The notes: a model not told the origin generated them from the letters alone. Shown: positions 1 to 9,944, counted from the first letter of the stretch. The stretch is DNA of 60,891 bases from Ferruginibacter sp. (GCF_028288465.1 NZ_JAQBNR010000042.1:1-60891); one strand, 5' to 3'. Numbers and translations: made by a program.

Positions 1-126
1 CTGCAGGTATTCAATATTTCTTTGCAATAAAGACTTGCCATTTACCAGCGCCAGTGCTTTGGGGTGTGTATCTGTCCAGGGTTTAAAACGGGTTCCCAGC
101 CCGGCTGAAAATATCATGGCTTTCAT
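1..126 (-). CDS. Sugar-phosphate nucleotidyltransferase, MurU-like (partial)
   Basis: Only the first 42 codons are present; the gene runs off the left edge. The N-terminus holds the nucleotide-binding signature of the NTP_transferase family (AGLGTRFKPWT, then HPKAL), as in mannose-1-phosphate guanylyltransferases and MurU. MurU transfers UMP to MurNAc-1-phosphate in the recycling route that bypasses de novo UDP-MurNAc synthesis. The gene begins 6 bp after the stop codon of an aminoglycoside-phosphotransferase-type kinase on the same strand, which is the AmgK-MurU arrangement of Pseudomonas and some Bacteroidota. The MurU assignment rests on this neighbour; the family alone would allow other sugar-1-phosphates. 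Confidence 0.8.
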   Translation of the reverse strand, partial: MKAMIFSAGLGTRFKPWTDTHPKALALVNGKSLLQRNIEYLQ

Positions 127-132
127 AAGCAA

Positions 133-1569
133 TTATCCTTTTGTTTCTGTTATCTTTTGTTCAATATGATTCACTACAATTTTCACCCCGTATTTATTTC
201 TTAAATGTCTCGCCACTGCATCAGCAGCGTATACACTGCGGTGCTGTCCGCCTGTACAACCAAAATTGATGGTTAAATTTTCAAACCCACGGGCGATATA
301 ATCTTCTACTGAAATATCCACCACTGCATACACACTGCTTAAAAACTCCGGCATTTTAGTCTGCTGTTCCAGGTACTCCTTTACGGGCTTATCGCGGCCT
401 GTTAATTTTTTATACTCCTCAATTCTGCCGGGGTTTAATATGCCCCGCATATCAAACACAAATCCGCCACCGTTGGTAGTTTCTTCTCTTGGATAACCAC
501 TTTTTATAAAAGAAAAACTATTCACTTTTACCAGCAGTGGCGTATCGGAACTGGCTTTAACCGGTTGGAATTTTTTAATTACTTCATCGGCTGTAATCAG
601 GTGTAACAAGCGCTCAAACTCAGGTAATCCCAGCCCGGTGTTTTTATGTTGCATAAACCACCCGAGGTTTTGCAATGCCAGGGGAATGCTGGTTAAAAAA
701 TGTGCCTTTCTTTCAAAAAGGCCGCGAAAACCATAGGCGCCCAATACCTGTAATAAGCGGATCAATACATAACCGTTGTATTCTTCTTCAAATTTCGCCT
801 TATCCACCGGTTGCTGTAACAGGTTTTCCAGGCAACCAATATAATACTGCAGCAGGCTGCTCTTCCATTCGTCGCCCAGGTTAGCCTTGGCCTGCCAGAG
901 CAAAGAAGCAACATCATATTGCACTGCTCCCTTCATGCCGCCCTGGTAATCTATAAAATGTACTGCATCATCTTTAACTATAATGTTCCTGCTTTGAAAA
1001 TCACGGAACATAAAATACTTATGTTCGGTATTAAATAAATTATTGCTGAGGGTTTCAAATTCATCTACCAGCTTTTCTTTATCGTACGCTATCTTCAGCG
1101 TGTCTAAAAAATAATATTTAAAATATAACAGGTCGCTCAAAATTGCCTGCTTGCCGAAAGCACTGCTGGTGATGCAGTAGGTATAATCCAGGCCGCTATC
1201 GCCATGTACCTGCAGGCCAGCCAATGCCAGCAGACTTTTTTGAAACAAATTATATACACGATCCGTAAACCCTTCCTCTTCCAGGATATTGAGCAAAGAA
1301 GCTTCCCCCATATCCTGTTGCAGGTAGGCCGTTTTGTTTTCATTTACGGCATATATTTCCGGCACCGGGCTACCACATTTTTTAAACTGTTCGCTAAAAT
1401 ACAGGAAGGCTTCATTTTCCTTTATATTATAATTGGTTGTTGCTATAAAAGAACGTTCCGCAGTTTTAATCCTGTAATAAACCCTGTCGCCCCCGCTTTG
1501 CGGTATGGTTTCAATGTCTGTTATGGCATCTTTGCAGTATTGTTTAAATAATTGTTTTATATGCTCCAT
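133..1569 (-). CDS. AmgK-like sugar kinase fused to RapZ C-terminal domain
   Basis: Two domains are visible in 478 residues. Residues about 1-300 form an aminoglycoside-phosphotransferase (APH) fold kinase: catalytic loop FRDFQSRN (D190, N195) and metal-binding FIDYQGG (D207). Residues about 345-470 match the C-terminal domain of RapZ, with VFDMRGILNPG and the hallmark GCTGGQHRSVY (437-447); the RapZ P-loop ATPase half is absent. In Gammaproteobacteria this RapZ domain binds glucosamine-6-phosphate and an sRNA. APH kinases paired with a MurU-like partner phosphorylate MurNAc or GlcNAc at C1. Inference: a cytosolic cell-wall amino-sugar kinase with a built-in amino-sugar sensor, co-transcribed with the downstream nucleotidyltransferase. 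Domain calls are firm; substrate is inferred. Confidence 0.85.
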   Translation of the reverse strand: MEHIKQLFKQYCKDAITDIETIPQSGGDRVYYRIKTAERSFIATTNYNIKENEAFLYFSEQFKKCGSPVPEIYAVNENKTAYLQQDMGEASLLNILEEEGFTDRVYNLFQKSLLALAGLQVHGDSGLDYTYCITSSAFGKQAILSDLLYFKYYFLDTLKIAYDKEKLVDEFETLSNNLFNTEHKYFMFRDFQSRNIIVKDDAVHFIDYQGGMKGAVQYDVASLLWQAKANLGDEWKSSLLQYYIGCLENLLQQPVDKAKFEEEYNGYVLIRLLQVLGAYGFRGLFERKAHFLTSIPLALQNLGWFMQHKNTGLGLPEFERLLHLITADEVIKKFQPVKASSDTPLLVKVNSFSFIKSGYPREETTNGGGFVFDMRGILNPGRIEEYKKLTGRDKPVKEYLEQQTKMPEFLSSVYAVVDISVEDYIARGFENLTINFGCTGGQHRSVYAADAVARHLRNKYGVKIVVNHIEQKITETKG

Positions 1570-1782
1570 AACCCCGTGTTATTAATGATTTTGGTAAAAA
1601 TAGCCCATTTTGTTCATCGGCTAAAACTGCCGGCAGAACGCAATATTAAGGCTATTGGAGCGTTAGGCACGTATCAATGTTATTGTTGATAACAAAATTA
1701 TACATTCTCTATTTCCAAAATATTTCTGACTGCTCAAATAACTTGCATAGAACAGTGAGATTTTGCTTTTAACCGATACACT

Positions 1783-3024
1783 ATGAACCGTAAATTATTC
1801 CTTCCGCTGGTTTTAGGATTGATGCTTTGTTTATCCCATGGAGTGATTGCTCAAAAAAAAGTTGTCATTATGGGCTCTTCAACGGCGGCAGGATATGGCG
1901 CCACCAGTTATGCGCTATCCTGGGGTGGATTACTGGAAAGCAGTTTCAATGTAAATACAAGCGACGGAACTGATACCTTATTTTACAATATTGCTATCGG
2001 CGGATATACCACCTATGATGAAATGTATAGCGGTTGTTATGTACCGCCCGGAAGACCATCTCCTGACCCAATGCACAATGTTACCATGGCATTGAGTTAT
2101 ACGCCAGATGTGGTGATTATCAACCTGCCCAGCAATGACGAGGGTGCAGGATTTTCTATCAATGAAACCATGTATAACCTGCGGCAGATGTATAGTACCA
2201 TTACCGCCTCCGGTGCCAAATGTTATATCACCACAGCCCAGCCACGTGATGACTATTCTGTAAGTCAACGGCAGGACTTATATGATATGAAGGATTCTAT
2301 CCTGGCCCAGTTTGGCACTTTTGCCGTTAACTTTTGGGACGACCTTGTTACTTCCGACGGACTAAATATGCTACGGCCTGACAGAAAAGATCCTTATACA
2401 GATATGCATCCCAACGATCTTGGGCACCGGTTTCTTTTTGAGCGGGTACAAGCCAAAAACATTTTTGGATTTGTTGTACTGCCCTTACAGATCACCCGCT
2501 TTAACGGACAGTTAAAAAATACTGGTACGGAACTGAACTGGCACATAGAACAACAGGAACTAAACACTGTTTTTGAAATTGAAAGAAGTGCTACCGGGCT
2601 TGATTTTGAACCTATTTTTTCCCTTACCTCAGTTACACCCAACACTTCGGGTGATTTTGCTGCCACAGATAGAAATCCATTGCCTGGCCACAGCTTCTAC
2701 CGGCTGAAAGTGACTGAACCTGCCCGTTCGCTGTATTCAAGTACCATCAGCATCAACAATAACAATAATGTACTTAAAATTGCCCGCTTATTTACCAGTA
2801 ACAGTGCTTCTACTGTAACAGCAGATATCAGCAGTACAAAAAATGAGCTGGCTATTATTACTTTGGTGAACAGTGCGGGGGTTGTATTGAAGCAGACAAA
2901 ACAATATTTAACCACTCCATCTACACGAATCAGTTTAGCTGTATCTCATTTGGCAGAAGGGAAATATTACCTCAAAGTTACCACGGCTGGCAATGCCCAG
3001 GCTACAAGGGCTTTTATAAAATAA
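1783..3024 (+). CDS. Secreted SGNH/GDSL hydrolase with C-terminal sorting-like domain
   Basis: A 413-residue exported esterase-type protein. Residues 1-24 are a signal peptide ending in VIAQ. The catalytic domain shows SGNH blocks: nucleophile Ser in MGSSTAAG, Gly in IAIGGYTTYDE, Asn in NLPSND, and the Asp/His of DMHPNDLGHR. After about residue 235 comes a beta-rich region (LNWHIEQQELNTVFEIERS) and a tail (LAEGKYYLKVTTAG..RAFIK) like type IX secretion C-terminal domains, suggesting surface display or release. It precedes a CE1-like esterase and a xylose locus, so polysaccharide deacetylation is plausible but not shown. A hairpin terminator follows. Confidence 0.85.
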   Translation: MNRKLFLPLVLGLMLCLSHGVIAQKKVVIMGSSTAAGYGATSYALSWGGLLESSFNVNTSDGTDTLFYNIAIGGYTTYDEMYSGCYVPPGRPSPDPMHNVTMALSYTPDVVIINLPSNDEGAGFSINETMYNLRQMYSTITASGAKCYITTAQPRDDYSVSQRQDLYDMKDSILAQFGTFAVNFWDDLVTSDGLNMLRPDRKDPYTDMHPNDLGHRFLFERVQAKNIFGFVVLPLQITRFNGQLKNTGTELNWHIEQQELNTVFEIERSATGLDFEPIFSLTSVTPNTSGDFAATDRNPLPGHSFYRLKVTEPARSLYSSTISINNNNNVLKIARLFTSNSASTVTADISSTKNELAIITLVNSAGVVLKQTKQYLTTPSTRISLAVSHLAEGKYYLKVTTAGNAQATRAFIK

Positions 3025-3041
3025 AAAACTGAACTCATTAT

Positions 3042-3084
3042 AAAACGGATACCATGCACAACGCAATGTATCCGTTTTTTATTT
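3042..3084 (+). terminator. Intrinsic terminator after the SGNH hydrolase gene
   Basis: Perfect 11-bp arms AAAACGGATAC (3042-3052) and GTATCCGTTTT (3068-3078), followed by a T-rich run. It lies 18 bp after the stop codon. Confidence 0.85.
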
Positions 3085-3147
3085 TTAGCAGTTTGACTAC
3101 GCAAACAGGTGCTCCTGGTTTTTCTTTGTTGATTTATGGGCTGTTAA

Positions 3148-4065
<918 letters not shown>

Positions 4066-4070
4066 AGAGC

Positions 4071-4318
4071 ATGTCAGATGGCTCATTTTTTGATGTCTGA
4101 TTTTCTGAAATTCGGATAAAATTACGAATGGCAGTGTTTTTATAAAACGAGGTTAGATTTAATGCAATATTAAGATCGCCATGAGCAATTTCTCATGGCG
4201 ATTTTGAATTTAGATTAATCCGCTGTTGTTATGAAAGTGCAAGCTCCTTCCAGGAAAAATAAAGTAACAACCCGGAAGAAATCAGCCATCAGACATCAAA
4301 AAATCCGCCATCAGACAT
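4071..4318. repeat. MITE-like element with 31-bp imperfect inverted ends
   Basis: Arms at 4071-4101 and 4288-4318 are reverse complements with about three mismatches. Each arm also contains two ATGTCnGAT-type words around ATTTTTTG. The element fills the space between the esterase and the AraC gene, and its right end supplies the last codon and stop of the AraC gene. No transposase is encoded; a non-autonomous mobile element is an inference. Confidence 0.55.
4175..4202. terminator. Bidirectional hairpin between convergent genes
   Basis: Perfect 11-bp stem ATCGCCATGAG / CTCATGGCGAT with a 6-base loop, AT-rich on both sides. It lies between the convergent esterase and AraC genes and could end both transcripts. 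Confidence 0.7.
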
Positions 4319-5162
4319 TGGCCTTATCCTCAAACTCTTTGCGATACTGCGATGGCGTTAGTTGCTTTACCTGCTTAAATTGTTTGCTGAAATGCGCCCA
4401 GCTGTTGTAGCCGCTTTCGTAACAAATTTCCATTACCGGTTTGTTGCTGTTGGTGAGTAATTTACAGGCGTGGCTGATGCGCAGGTCCTGGATAAAATCA
4501 AAATAAGTTTTCTTGATGTTCTTTTTAAAAAAACGGCAGAAAGTGGGGATACTCATATCTGCAACATCTGCCACCTGCTGTAATGTTACCGGCGTCAGGT
4601 AACGTTTAAAAGAGAAGTCAATAATTTTTTCAATGGCAGGATTAATATGGTTGTTATGCGATGCAAAATTTTGTGTAAGCATGGTGTAATGCGGCGTGGT
4701 ACTGATCTTCTGCAAACACTGCAACAGTGCATTCATTCGCTGGAAGCCTTTCATTTCCTGCAGCTCATTTATAAAGCTTGCAATCTCTTTTTTTAGTTTA
4801 GGATGTATTTGTATGCCGTCATTTTTTTGCAATAATTGGTACACTGATTTTAGTTCGGGCAGTTGTAAAAATTCCCGGCCAAAAATTTCCTGTTTAAAAT
4901 GCACTACCACAGCACTGCCTGTTATTTTATGGTGCTGCTTTTTAAACCAGTGCGGCAAATTGCCTGCGATAAAATACAGGTCGCCGGGCTGGTACTCGCC
5001 TATAAAATCGCCAATCATGGCGGTTCCGTACCCCTCGGTAATCAGTATCAGTTCAAACTCTTCGTGGCGGTGCCAGTTGGTCTCAAAATCGGGCGTACGG
5101 TAGGTGCGGCAGGCAAAACTCTGGTGCTCTTCCAGGTGTATTTTTTGAATCAGTGTTTTCAT
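4311..5162 (-). CDS. AraC-family transcriptional regulator with N-terminal cupin
   Basis: A 283-residue regulator. Residues about 15-90 form an AraC-type cupin (HRHEEFELILITEGYG, then YQPGDLYFIAGNLPHWF). Residues about 180-275 hold two helix-turn-helix motifs of the AraC type: LQQVADVADMSIPTFCRFFKK and the second-helix signature ACKLLTNSNKPVMEICYESGYNSWAHFSKQFKQ. It is divergent from xylB with 166 bp between start codons, and that region has a perfect inverted repeat. By position it is the likely xylose-responsive activator. The final codon and stop lie inside an inverted-repeat element, so the C-terminus may have been altered by an insertion. Confidence 0.9.
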   Translation of the reverse strand: MKTLIQKIHLEEHQSFACRTYRTPDFETNWHRHEEFELILITEGYGTAMIGDFIGEYQPGDLYFIAGNLPHWFKKQHHKITGSAVVVHFKQEIFGREFLQLPELKSVYQLLQKNDGIQIHPKLKKEIASFINELQEMKGFQRMNALLQCLQKISTTPHYTMLTQNFASHNNHINPAIEKIIDFSFKRYLTPVTLQQVADVADMSIPTFCRFFKKNIKKTYFDFIQDLRISHACKLLTNSNKPVMEICYESGYNSWAHFSKQFKQVKQLTPSQYRKEFEDKANV

Positions 5163-5179
5163 AATGAATATCCATTAGC

Positions 5180-5232
5180 TGCTATCTTATCAACTATTTC
5201 GCATAAATGTATCAATAACTGATAAGATAGCA
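5180..5232. promoter_or_regulatory. Candidate AraC operator: perfect 13-bp inverted repeat
   Basis: TGCTATCTTATCA (5180-5192) and TGATAAGATAGCA (5220-5232) are exact reverse complements, 40 bp centre to centre (about four helical turns). They sit between the divergent araC-type gene (start 5162) and xylB (start 5329). This geometry suits a dimeric regulator with two sites on one DNA face. A terminator is unlikely between two divergent starts. Confidence 0.65.
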
Positions 5233-5328
5233 TATTTTATTTTAAAAATAGCGGTTGTATAAACACCGTAAAAGCCGGACCTTTATCTTTTAAAAAACGA
5301 TTGTATCATAGTGTTTTAAAATTGCTGT

Positions 5329-6807
5329 ATGCTGTTATTAGGTATTGATGTAGGAACTTCTTCTATTAAAGTCGCCATTGTAGATGCGCAAACCCAACAA
5401 TGTATTACCACGGTACAATACCCGGATACAGAAACCGGCATTACTTCATTGCAGAAAGGCTGGGCAGAGCAAAGCCCGGACATGTGGTGGGAAAATGTAC
5501 AGCAGGCTATCCTGAAAGCAAACGCTACTAAAAAATACAATTCAAAAGATATCATTGCCATCGGCATTGCCTACCAGATGCACGGGTTGGTTTGTGTGGA
5601 TAAAAACCAGCAGGTGTTGCGTGATAGTATTATCTGGTGCGACAGCCGTGCGGTAGAGATTGGCAACAAGGCTTTTGACGCCATCGGCCATGAAAAAAGC
5701 TTACAGCACTTACTAAACTCACCTGGCAATTTTACTGCCGCTAAGCTGGCCTGGGTAAAAGAAAATGAGCCGGAAAAATATGCGCAGATTGACAAGATCA
5801 TGTTGCCCGGCGATTTTATTGCCATGAAGCTAACCGGTGAAATTACCACCAGCGTTTCTTCTTTGAGCGAAGGCATTTTCTGGGATTTTAAAAACCAGGA
5901 ATTGTCAAAAGATGTATTCAATTATTTCGGTTTTGAAACTTCAGTAATACCGGAAATAAAAGAAGTATTTACTCCCCATGGTGGTATTCAGGCAGGCATC
6001 GCCGACAAGCTGTCTTTAACAGCAGGTATCCCGGTAGCATACAAATCCGGAGATCAGCCAAACAATGCTTTATCGCTGAATGTGCTGGAGCCCGGCGAAG
6101 TAGCAGCAACAGCGGGAACGTCCGGCGTGATCTATGGTGTAAGCGATCAGCTGGTGTACGATCAGCAATCAAGGATCAACAGCTTTGCACATGTAAATTT
6201 TACAGAAACACAGACAAGAATTGGCGTGTTGCTCTGCATCAACGGCACCGGCATTTTAAACAGCTGGATAAAAAATATTACCGGAAATAAATTCTCTTAC
6301 AACGAAATGAACCAGGCTGCAGCTGGCATTGAGCCTGGCAGCAACGGTTTGCAGATGCTCCCTTTTGGCAATGGTGTGGAACGCATGCTGGAAAATAAAC
6401 TGGTGCAAAGCCATATGCACAATATTGATTTCAACGTGCACAAACCAGCGCATTTATTCAGGGCGGCCCAGGAAGGCATTGCCTTTGCATTCCGTTATGG
6501 CTTTGATATTATGCGGGCAAATGGCATGCGTCCGTCAGTGATTCGTGCAGGCAAGGCCAATATGTTTTTGAGTGATGTGTTTACCAATTGTTTTGTAAAT
6601 GCCACCAATGTTCCGGTGGAGTTGCACGACTGTGATGGCAGCGTGGGTGCGGCCAAAGGTGCAGGCATTGGGGCTGGATTCTACAAAACAGCGAAAGAAG
6701 CTTTCACCAATTCGAAACCGTTGGATCTGGTAGAACCTACACAGGCTAAATTATATGATGAACTATACGCAGAATGGAAACAATTGCTGGATAAAAATAT
6801 GGGTTAG
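5329..6807 (+). CDS. xylB: Xylulokinase
   Basis: FGGY-family carbohydrate kinase of 492 residues, the usual xylulokinase length. The N-terminal phosphate motif GIDVGTSSIKVAIVD, the substrate region IAYQMHGLV, LPGDFIAMKLTGE, and the second ATPase motif GEVAATAGTSGVIYG are all present. It phosphorylates D-xylulose to xylulose-5-phosphate, feeding the pentose phosphate pathway. xylA follows on the same strand after 193 bp, and an AraC regulator is divergent upstream. The ATG at 5329 is 3 codons before the conserved GIDVGT and is the only sensible start. Confidence 0.95.
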   Translation: MLLLGIDVGTSSIKVAIVDAQTQQCITTVQYPDTETGITSLQKGWAEQSPDMWWENVQQAILKANATKKYNSKDIIAIGIAYQMHGLVCVDKNQQVLRDSIIWCDSRAVEIGNKAFDAIGHEKSLQHLLNSPGNFTAAKLAWVKENEPEKYAQIDKIMLPGDFIAMKLTGEITTSVSSLSEGIFWDFKNQELSKDVFNYFGFETSVIPEIKEVFTPHGGIQAGIADKLSLTAGIPVAYKSGDQPNNALSLNVLEPGEVAATAGTSGVIYGVSDQLVYDQQSRINSFAHVNFTETQTRIGVLLCINGTGILNSWIKNITGNKFSYNEMNQAAAGIEPGSNGLQMLPFGNGVERMLENKLVQSHMHNIDFNVHKPAHLFRAAQEGIAFAFRYGFDIMRANGMRPSVIRAGKANMFLSDVFTNCFVNATNVPVELHDCDGSVGAAKGAGIGAGFYKTAKEAFTNSKPLDLVEPTQAKLYDELYAEWKQLLDKNMG

Positions 6808-6962
6808 TTGAAAGGATGCCCTTTATGAATAACTATATCAATTCGGAAAAAAGCCGCCATGAAAAACAAATTATGAATGGAGCGTCGGCAATAAAGTTTA
6901 ATTAAAAAGCGGTCGCCGGTCAAATAAACAAAACAACAATCAAACATACAATTTCTAAACTT

Positions 6963-6985
6963 CCTTATCCTTTTTTAAGATAAGG
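6963..6985 (+). promoter_or_regulatory. Hairpin in the xylA leader
   Basis: CCTTATC (6963-6969) pairs with GATAAGG (6979-6985) 15 bp before the xylA start codon. It lacks a T-run on the plus strand and may affect translation or mRNA stability. Only seven pairs, so the call is weak. The rest of the 193-bp xylB-xylA gap shows nothing clear. Confidence 0.35.
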
Positions 6986-7000
6986 GCAAACTAAAAAAAT

Positions 7001-8329
7001 ATGTCAGTAGTAACAGGTAACAAAGAATTTTTTAAAGGCATCGGGCAGGTAAAATTTGAAGGTGTTGAAAGTGATAACCCTATGGCTTTTCGCTGGTACG
7101 ATGAAAATAAAATCGTAGCCGGTAAACCCATGAAAGAATATTTACGTTTTGCCTGCGCATACTGGCATTCGTTCGTAGGTAATGGGGGTGATCCTTTTGG
7201 TGAACCAACGCATTTGCATCCCTGGAACGAAAAGGCGGATGCCGTGGAAAGAGCAAAAGACAAAGCGGATGCGGCTTTTGAATTCATTACCAAACTGGGT
7301 TTGCCTTACTACTGTTTTCATGATGTGGATGTGGTAGATTATACCAATGATGTAAATGAAAACGACCGCCGCCTACAGGCCATGACAGCATACCTGAAAC
7401 AAAAGCAGGCTGCCAGCGGTGTAAAATTATTATGGGGTACGGCCAATTTGTTTTCTCATAAAAGATATATGAACGGCGCTTCCACCAATCCTGATTTTCA
7501 TGTGCTGGCACATGGCGGCGCTCAGGTAAAAGCGGCGCTGGATGCAACCATCGCATTGGGTGGCGAAAACTATGTTTTCTGGGGTGGCCGTGAAGGTTAC
7601 ATGAGTCTGCTGAACACCAACATGAAAAGAGAGAAGGAGCACATGGCCCGCTTTTTACATACGGCAAAAGATTACGCCCGTAAGAATGGTTTTAAAGGCA
7701 CTTTCTTTATTGAACCAAAACCATGCGAACCAAGCAAGCACCAATACGATTACGACAGTGAAACCGTGATAGGCTTTTTACGCCAGTTTGATTTGCAGAA
7801 TGATTTTAAATTAAACATTGAAGTAAACCATGCTACTCTTGCAGGACATACTTTTCAACACGAGTTACAAGTAGCAGCCGATACCGGCATGCTGGGCAGC
7901 ATTGATGCCAACCGCGGTGATTACCAGAATGGATGGGATACCGACCAGTTCCCCAACAATGTAAATGAACTGGCAGAAGCGATGCTGGTAATTTTAGAAG
8001 CCGGTGGCTTTGGCGGTGGCGGTATCAACTTCGATGCGAAGATCCGCAGAAACTCAACCGACCCTGCTGATTTGTTCTACGCACACATTGGCGGCATGGA
8101 TACTTTCGCCAGGGCACTGATCGTTGCGGATGCGGTGTTGAATAAATCTGATTACAAAAAAATCCGCACCAACCGCTACGCCAGTTTTGATAGTGGCAAG
8201 GGAGCTGAATATGAAGCCGGCAAATTATCACTGGAAGATTTAAGAACTTATGCAGCTGAAAATGGCGAACCAAAAACCATCAGCGGTCAGCAGGAATATT
8301 TGGAAAATATCATCAACCGGTACATTTAA
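7001..8329 (+). CDS. xylA: Xylose isomerase
   Basis: 442 residues, typical of the longer group II xylose isomerases. It has the catalytic YCFHDVDVV segment (His and Asp), the metal-ligand region [33 protein letters not shown] and [20 protein letters not shown] with its metal-binding acids. It interconverts D-xylose and D-xylulose in the cytoplasm, the step before XylB. A strong hairpin terminator follows the gene, so the downstream GH43 gene probably depends on its own promoter or read-through. Confidence 0.96.
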   Translation: MSVVTGNKEFFKGIGQVKFEGVESDNPMAFRWYDENKIVAGKPMKEYLRFACAYWHSFVGNGGDPFGEPTHLHPWNEKADAVERAKDKADAAFEFITKLGLPYYCFHDVDVVDYTNDVNENDRRLQAMTAYLKQKQAASGVKLLWGTANLFSHKRYMNGASTNPDFHVLAHGGAQVKAALDATIALGGENYVFWGGREGYMSLLNTNMKREKEHMARFLHTAKDYARKNGFKGTFFIEPKPCEPSKHQYDYDSETVIGFLRQFDLQNDFKLNIEVNHATLAGHTFQHELQVAADTGMLGSIDANRGDYQNGWDTDQFPNNVNELAEAMLVILEAGGFGGGGINFDAKIRRNSTDPADLFYAHIGGMDTFARALIVADAVLNKSDYKKIRTNRYASFDSGKGAEYEAGKLSLEDLRTYAAENGEPKTISGQQEYLENIINRYI

Positions 8330-8334
8330 TACAA

Positions 8335-8540
8335 AGGGTGGGTACCCCAAAAAGGGTGGCTCTCCTTGATACTTTTGCACCCGCAGTCTCCAGGTGGGTC
8401 ACCCCAAAAGGGTGGCTCACCTGGAGACTTTTTTTCAAAACACAATTTCACCGGGTTATCAAAAAAGTATGGCTTAACGGTCACCTTTTAATACTCTACA
8501 AATTCACCGGGTGAGCCACCCTTTTTGGGGTGACCCACCC
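8335..8540. repeat. Palindromic repeats upstream of the GH43 gene
   Basis: Three copies of a roughly 30-bp self-complementary word of the form GGTGGGTCACCCC-AAAAG-GGTGGCTCACC lie near 8337-8367 (degenerate), 8392-8422 and 8509-8540 (inverted). The last overlaps a possible GTG start at 8530 and ends 8 bp before the preferred ATG of the GH43 gene. Two more copies follow that gene. The pattern resembles REP/BIME intergenic palindromes. Confidence 0.7.
8386..8435 (+). terminator. Terminator after xylA
   Basis: A 19-base-pair stem (8386-8404 with 8410-8428, two G-U pairs) around CAAAA, followed by seven T. The stem is built from one copy of the GGTGGGTCACCCC palindrome. Confidence 0.85.
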
Positions 8541-8547
8541 TCACCAT

Positions 8548-9594
8548 ATGCTACACTTCAATTACCGAACAGCTTTTTTTGTTGCCACATTGATGGCTGC
8601 ATTTTTAGTCAGCTCTGCACAGCAAAAAAAGCGATTGCCTATTTCGCAACCGCTCATTACCAGCATCTATACAGCCGATCCTGCTGTGCATGTGTTCAAT
8701 GGCAAAATATACATTTACAATTCGCACGATATCGATGCAGCTGTTCCAGCAAACGGTGATCATTTTGTAATGAAGGATTATCATGTGTTGTCGATGGACA
8801 GCATCGGTGGAAAGGTTACAGACAATGGTGTGGCGCTGGATATAAAAGACATCCCCTGGGCGGGCCGCCAGCTATGGGCACCCGATGCGGCTTATAAAAA
8901 TGGTACCTACTATTTGTATTTTCCGCTAAAAGACAAACAGGATGTTTTCAGGATCGGCGTAGCCACCGGCAAAAAACCAACCGGTCCTTTTAAAGCCGAA
9001 CCGGCGCCGATTAAAGGAAGTTACAGCACCGACCCCTGCATTTTTAAAGACAAGGATGGCAGCTACTATTTATATTTCGGTGGTATCTGGGGCGGTCAGT
9101 TGCATCGCTGGACAAATGGCGTGTACGATTCGACAACACCCCAACGCAAGCCGGATGAATTGGCGGTATTACCAAAAGTTGCGAAGCTAAACGCCGACAT
9201 GAAAAGCTTTGCAGAACCGGCAAAGGAAGTTGTAATGCTGGATGAAAATGGCAAACCTTTTTACGAAGCCAGCAACGACAAACGTTTTTTTGAAGGCGCC
9301 TGGATGCACCTGTACAAAGGCAAATACTATTTCAGTTATTCCACCGGCGACACACATAATATCTGCTATGCCATGGGCAACAGCCCCTATGGTCCGTTTA
9401 CCTACAAAGGCATTATTTTAAAACCCGTAGACGGCTGGACGAGTCATACCTCGATTGTACAAATAAAAGGCAAATGGTATCTGTTTTACCATGATGCGCA
9501 GCTAAGCGGCCAAACACATTTGCGCAACGTAAAAGTAACGGAGTTGAAATACCGGAAAGATGGCAGCATCATTCCCATTGATGCGTATAAATAA
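8548..9594 (+). CDS. Secreted glycoside hydrolase family 43 enzyme
   Basis: The five-bladed propeller enzyme shows all three GH43 carboxylates in context: base Asp in IYTADPAVHVFNGKIYIY, pKa-modulating Asp in YSTDPCIFKDKDGSYYLYFG, and acid Glu in FEGAWMHLYKGKYYFSYS. The ATG at 8548 starts a signal peptide (MLHFNYRTAFFVATLMAAF, then AQQKK); a GTG 18 bp earlier lies in a palindromic repeat and is less likely. Relatives act as beta-xylosidases or alpha-L-arabinofuranosidases, and next to xylAB a role in releasing xylose from xylan oligosaccharides is likely. The single domain (about 348 residues) lacks the C-terminal beta-sandwich of many beta-xylosidases. Confidence 0.92.
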   Translation: MLHFNYRTAFFVATLMAAFLVSSAQQKKRLPISQPLITSIYTADPAVHVFNGKIYIYNSHDIDAAVPANGDHFVMKDYHVLSMDSIGGKVTDNGVALDIKDIPWAGRQLWAPDAAYKNGTYYLYFPLKDKQDVFRIGVATGKKPTGPFKAEPAPIKGSYSTDPCIFKDKDGSYYLYFGGIWGGQLHRWTNGVYDSTTPQRKPDELAVLPKVAKLNADMKSFAEPAKEVVMLDENGKPFYEASNDKRFFEGAWMHLYKGKYYFSYSTGDTHNICYAMGNSPYGPFTYKGIILKPVDGWTSHTSIVQIKGKWYLFYHDAQLSGQTHLRNVKVTELKYRKDGSIIPIDAYK

Positions 9595-9836
9595 TATTGG
9601 TCCGGGCTACAAAGCAATGTGGATCATCGTTGCCCGTCCGAACGGATTCATCCGGGCGGGCATCGCCCTCTTGTAAAATAGCAGCTTTTTTGAACGCCTT
9701 CGGTTTGTTACGATTTTATCTGCATAATAGTAACGTCAAGCCGCCTCCGCTGCATAAAATATTTTCACCGTGTTGACCAGGGTAGAAACATTACAATAAA
9801 AGCGAAAGGGCTTCCCCAGGTAAAATTTCCCTTTTT

Positions 9837-9944
9837 AATACCAAGGTGGGTCACCCCAAAAGGGTGGCTCACCTTGGTATTTTTTACACGCCGCAAATTT
9901 CCGGGGTGAGCCACCCTTACTGGGGTGACCCACCCCGGAAGTTT
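9837..9944. repeat. Two palindromes after GH43; the first works as terminator
   Basis: The first hairpin (AATACCAAGGTG 9837-9848 with CACCTTGGTATT 9870-9881) encloses another GGTGGGTCACCCC-type palindrome and is followed by a T-run, so it probably ends the GH43 transcript. The second (9895-9908 with 9931-9944, one mismatch) encloses the inverted version. The outer stems differ between copies while the cores match. Apart from these, the 381-bp gap 9595-9975 shows nothing recognisable. Confidence 0.75.

Noticed and set aside
8386..8540. CRISPR-like array from the GGTGGGTCACCCC palindromes
   Set aside because: Copies are in both orientations, unevenly spaced, without spacers of constant length, and no cas gene is present.
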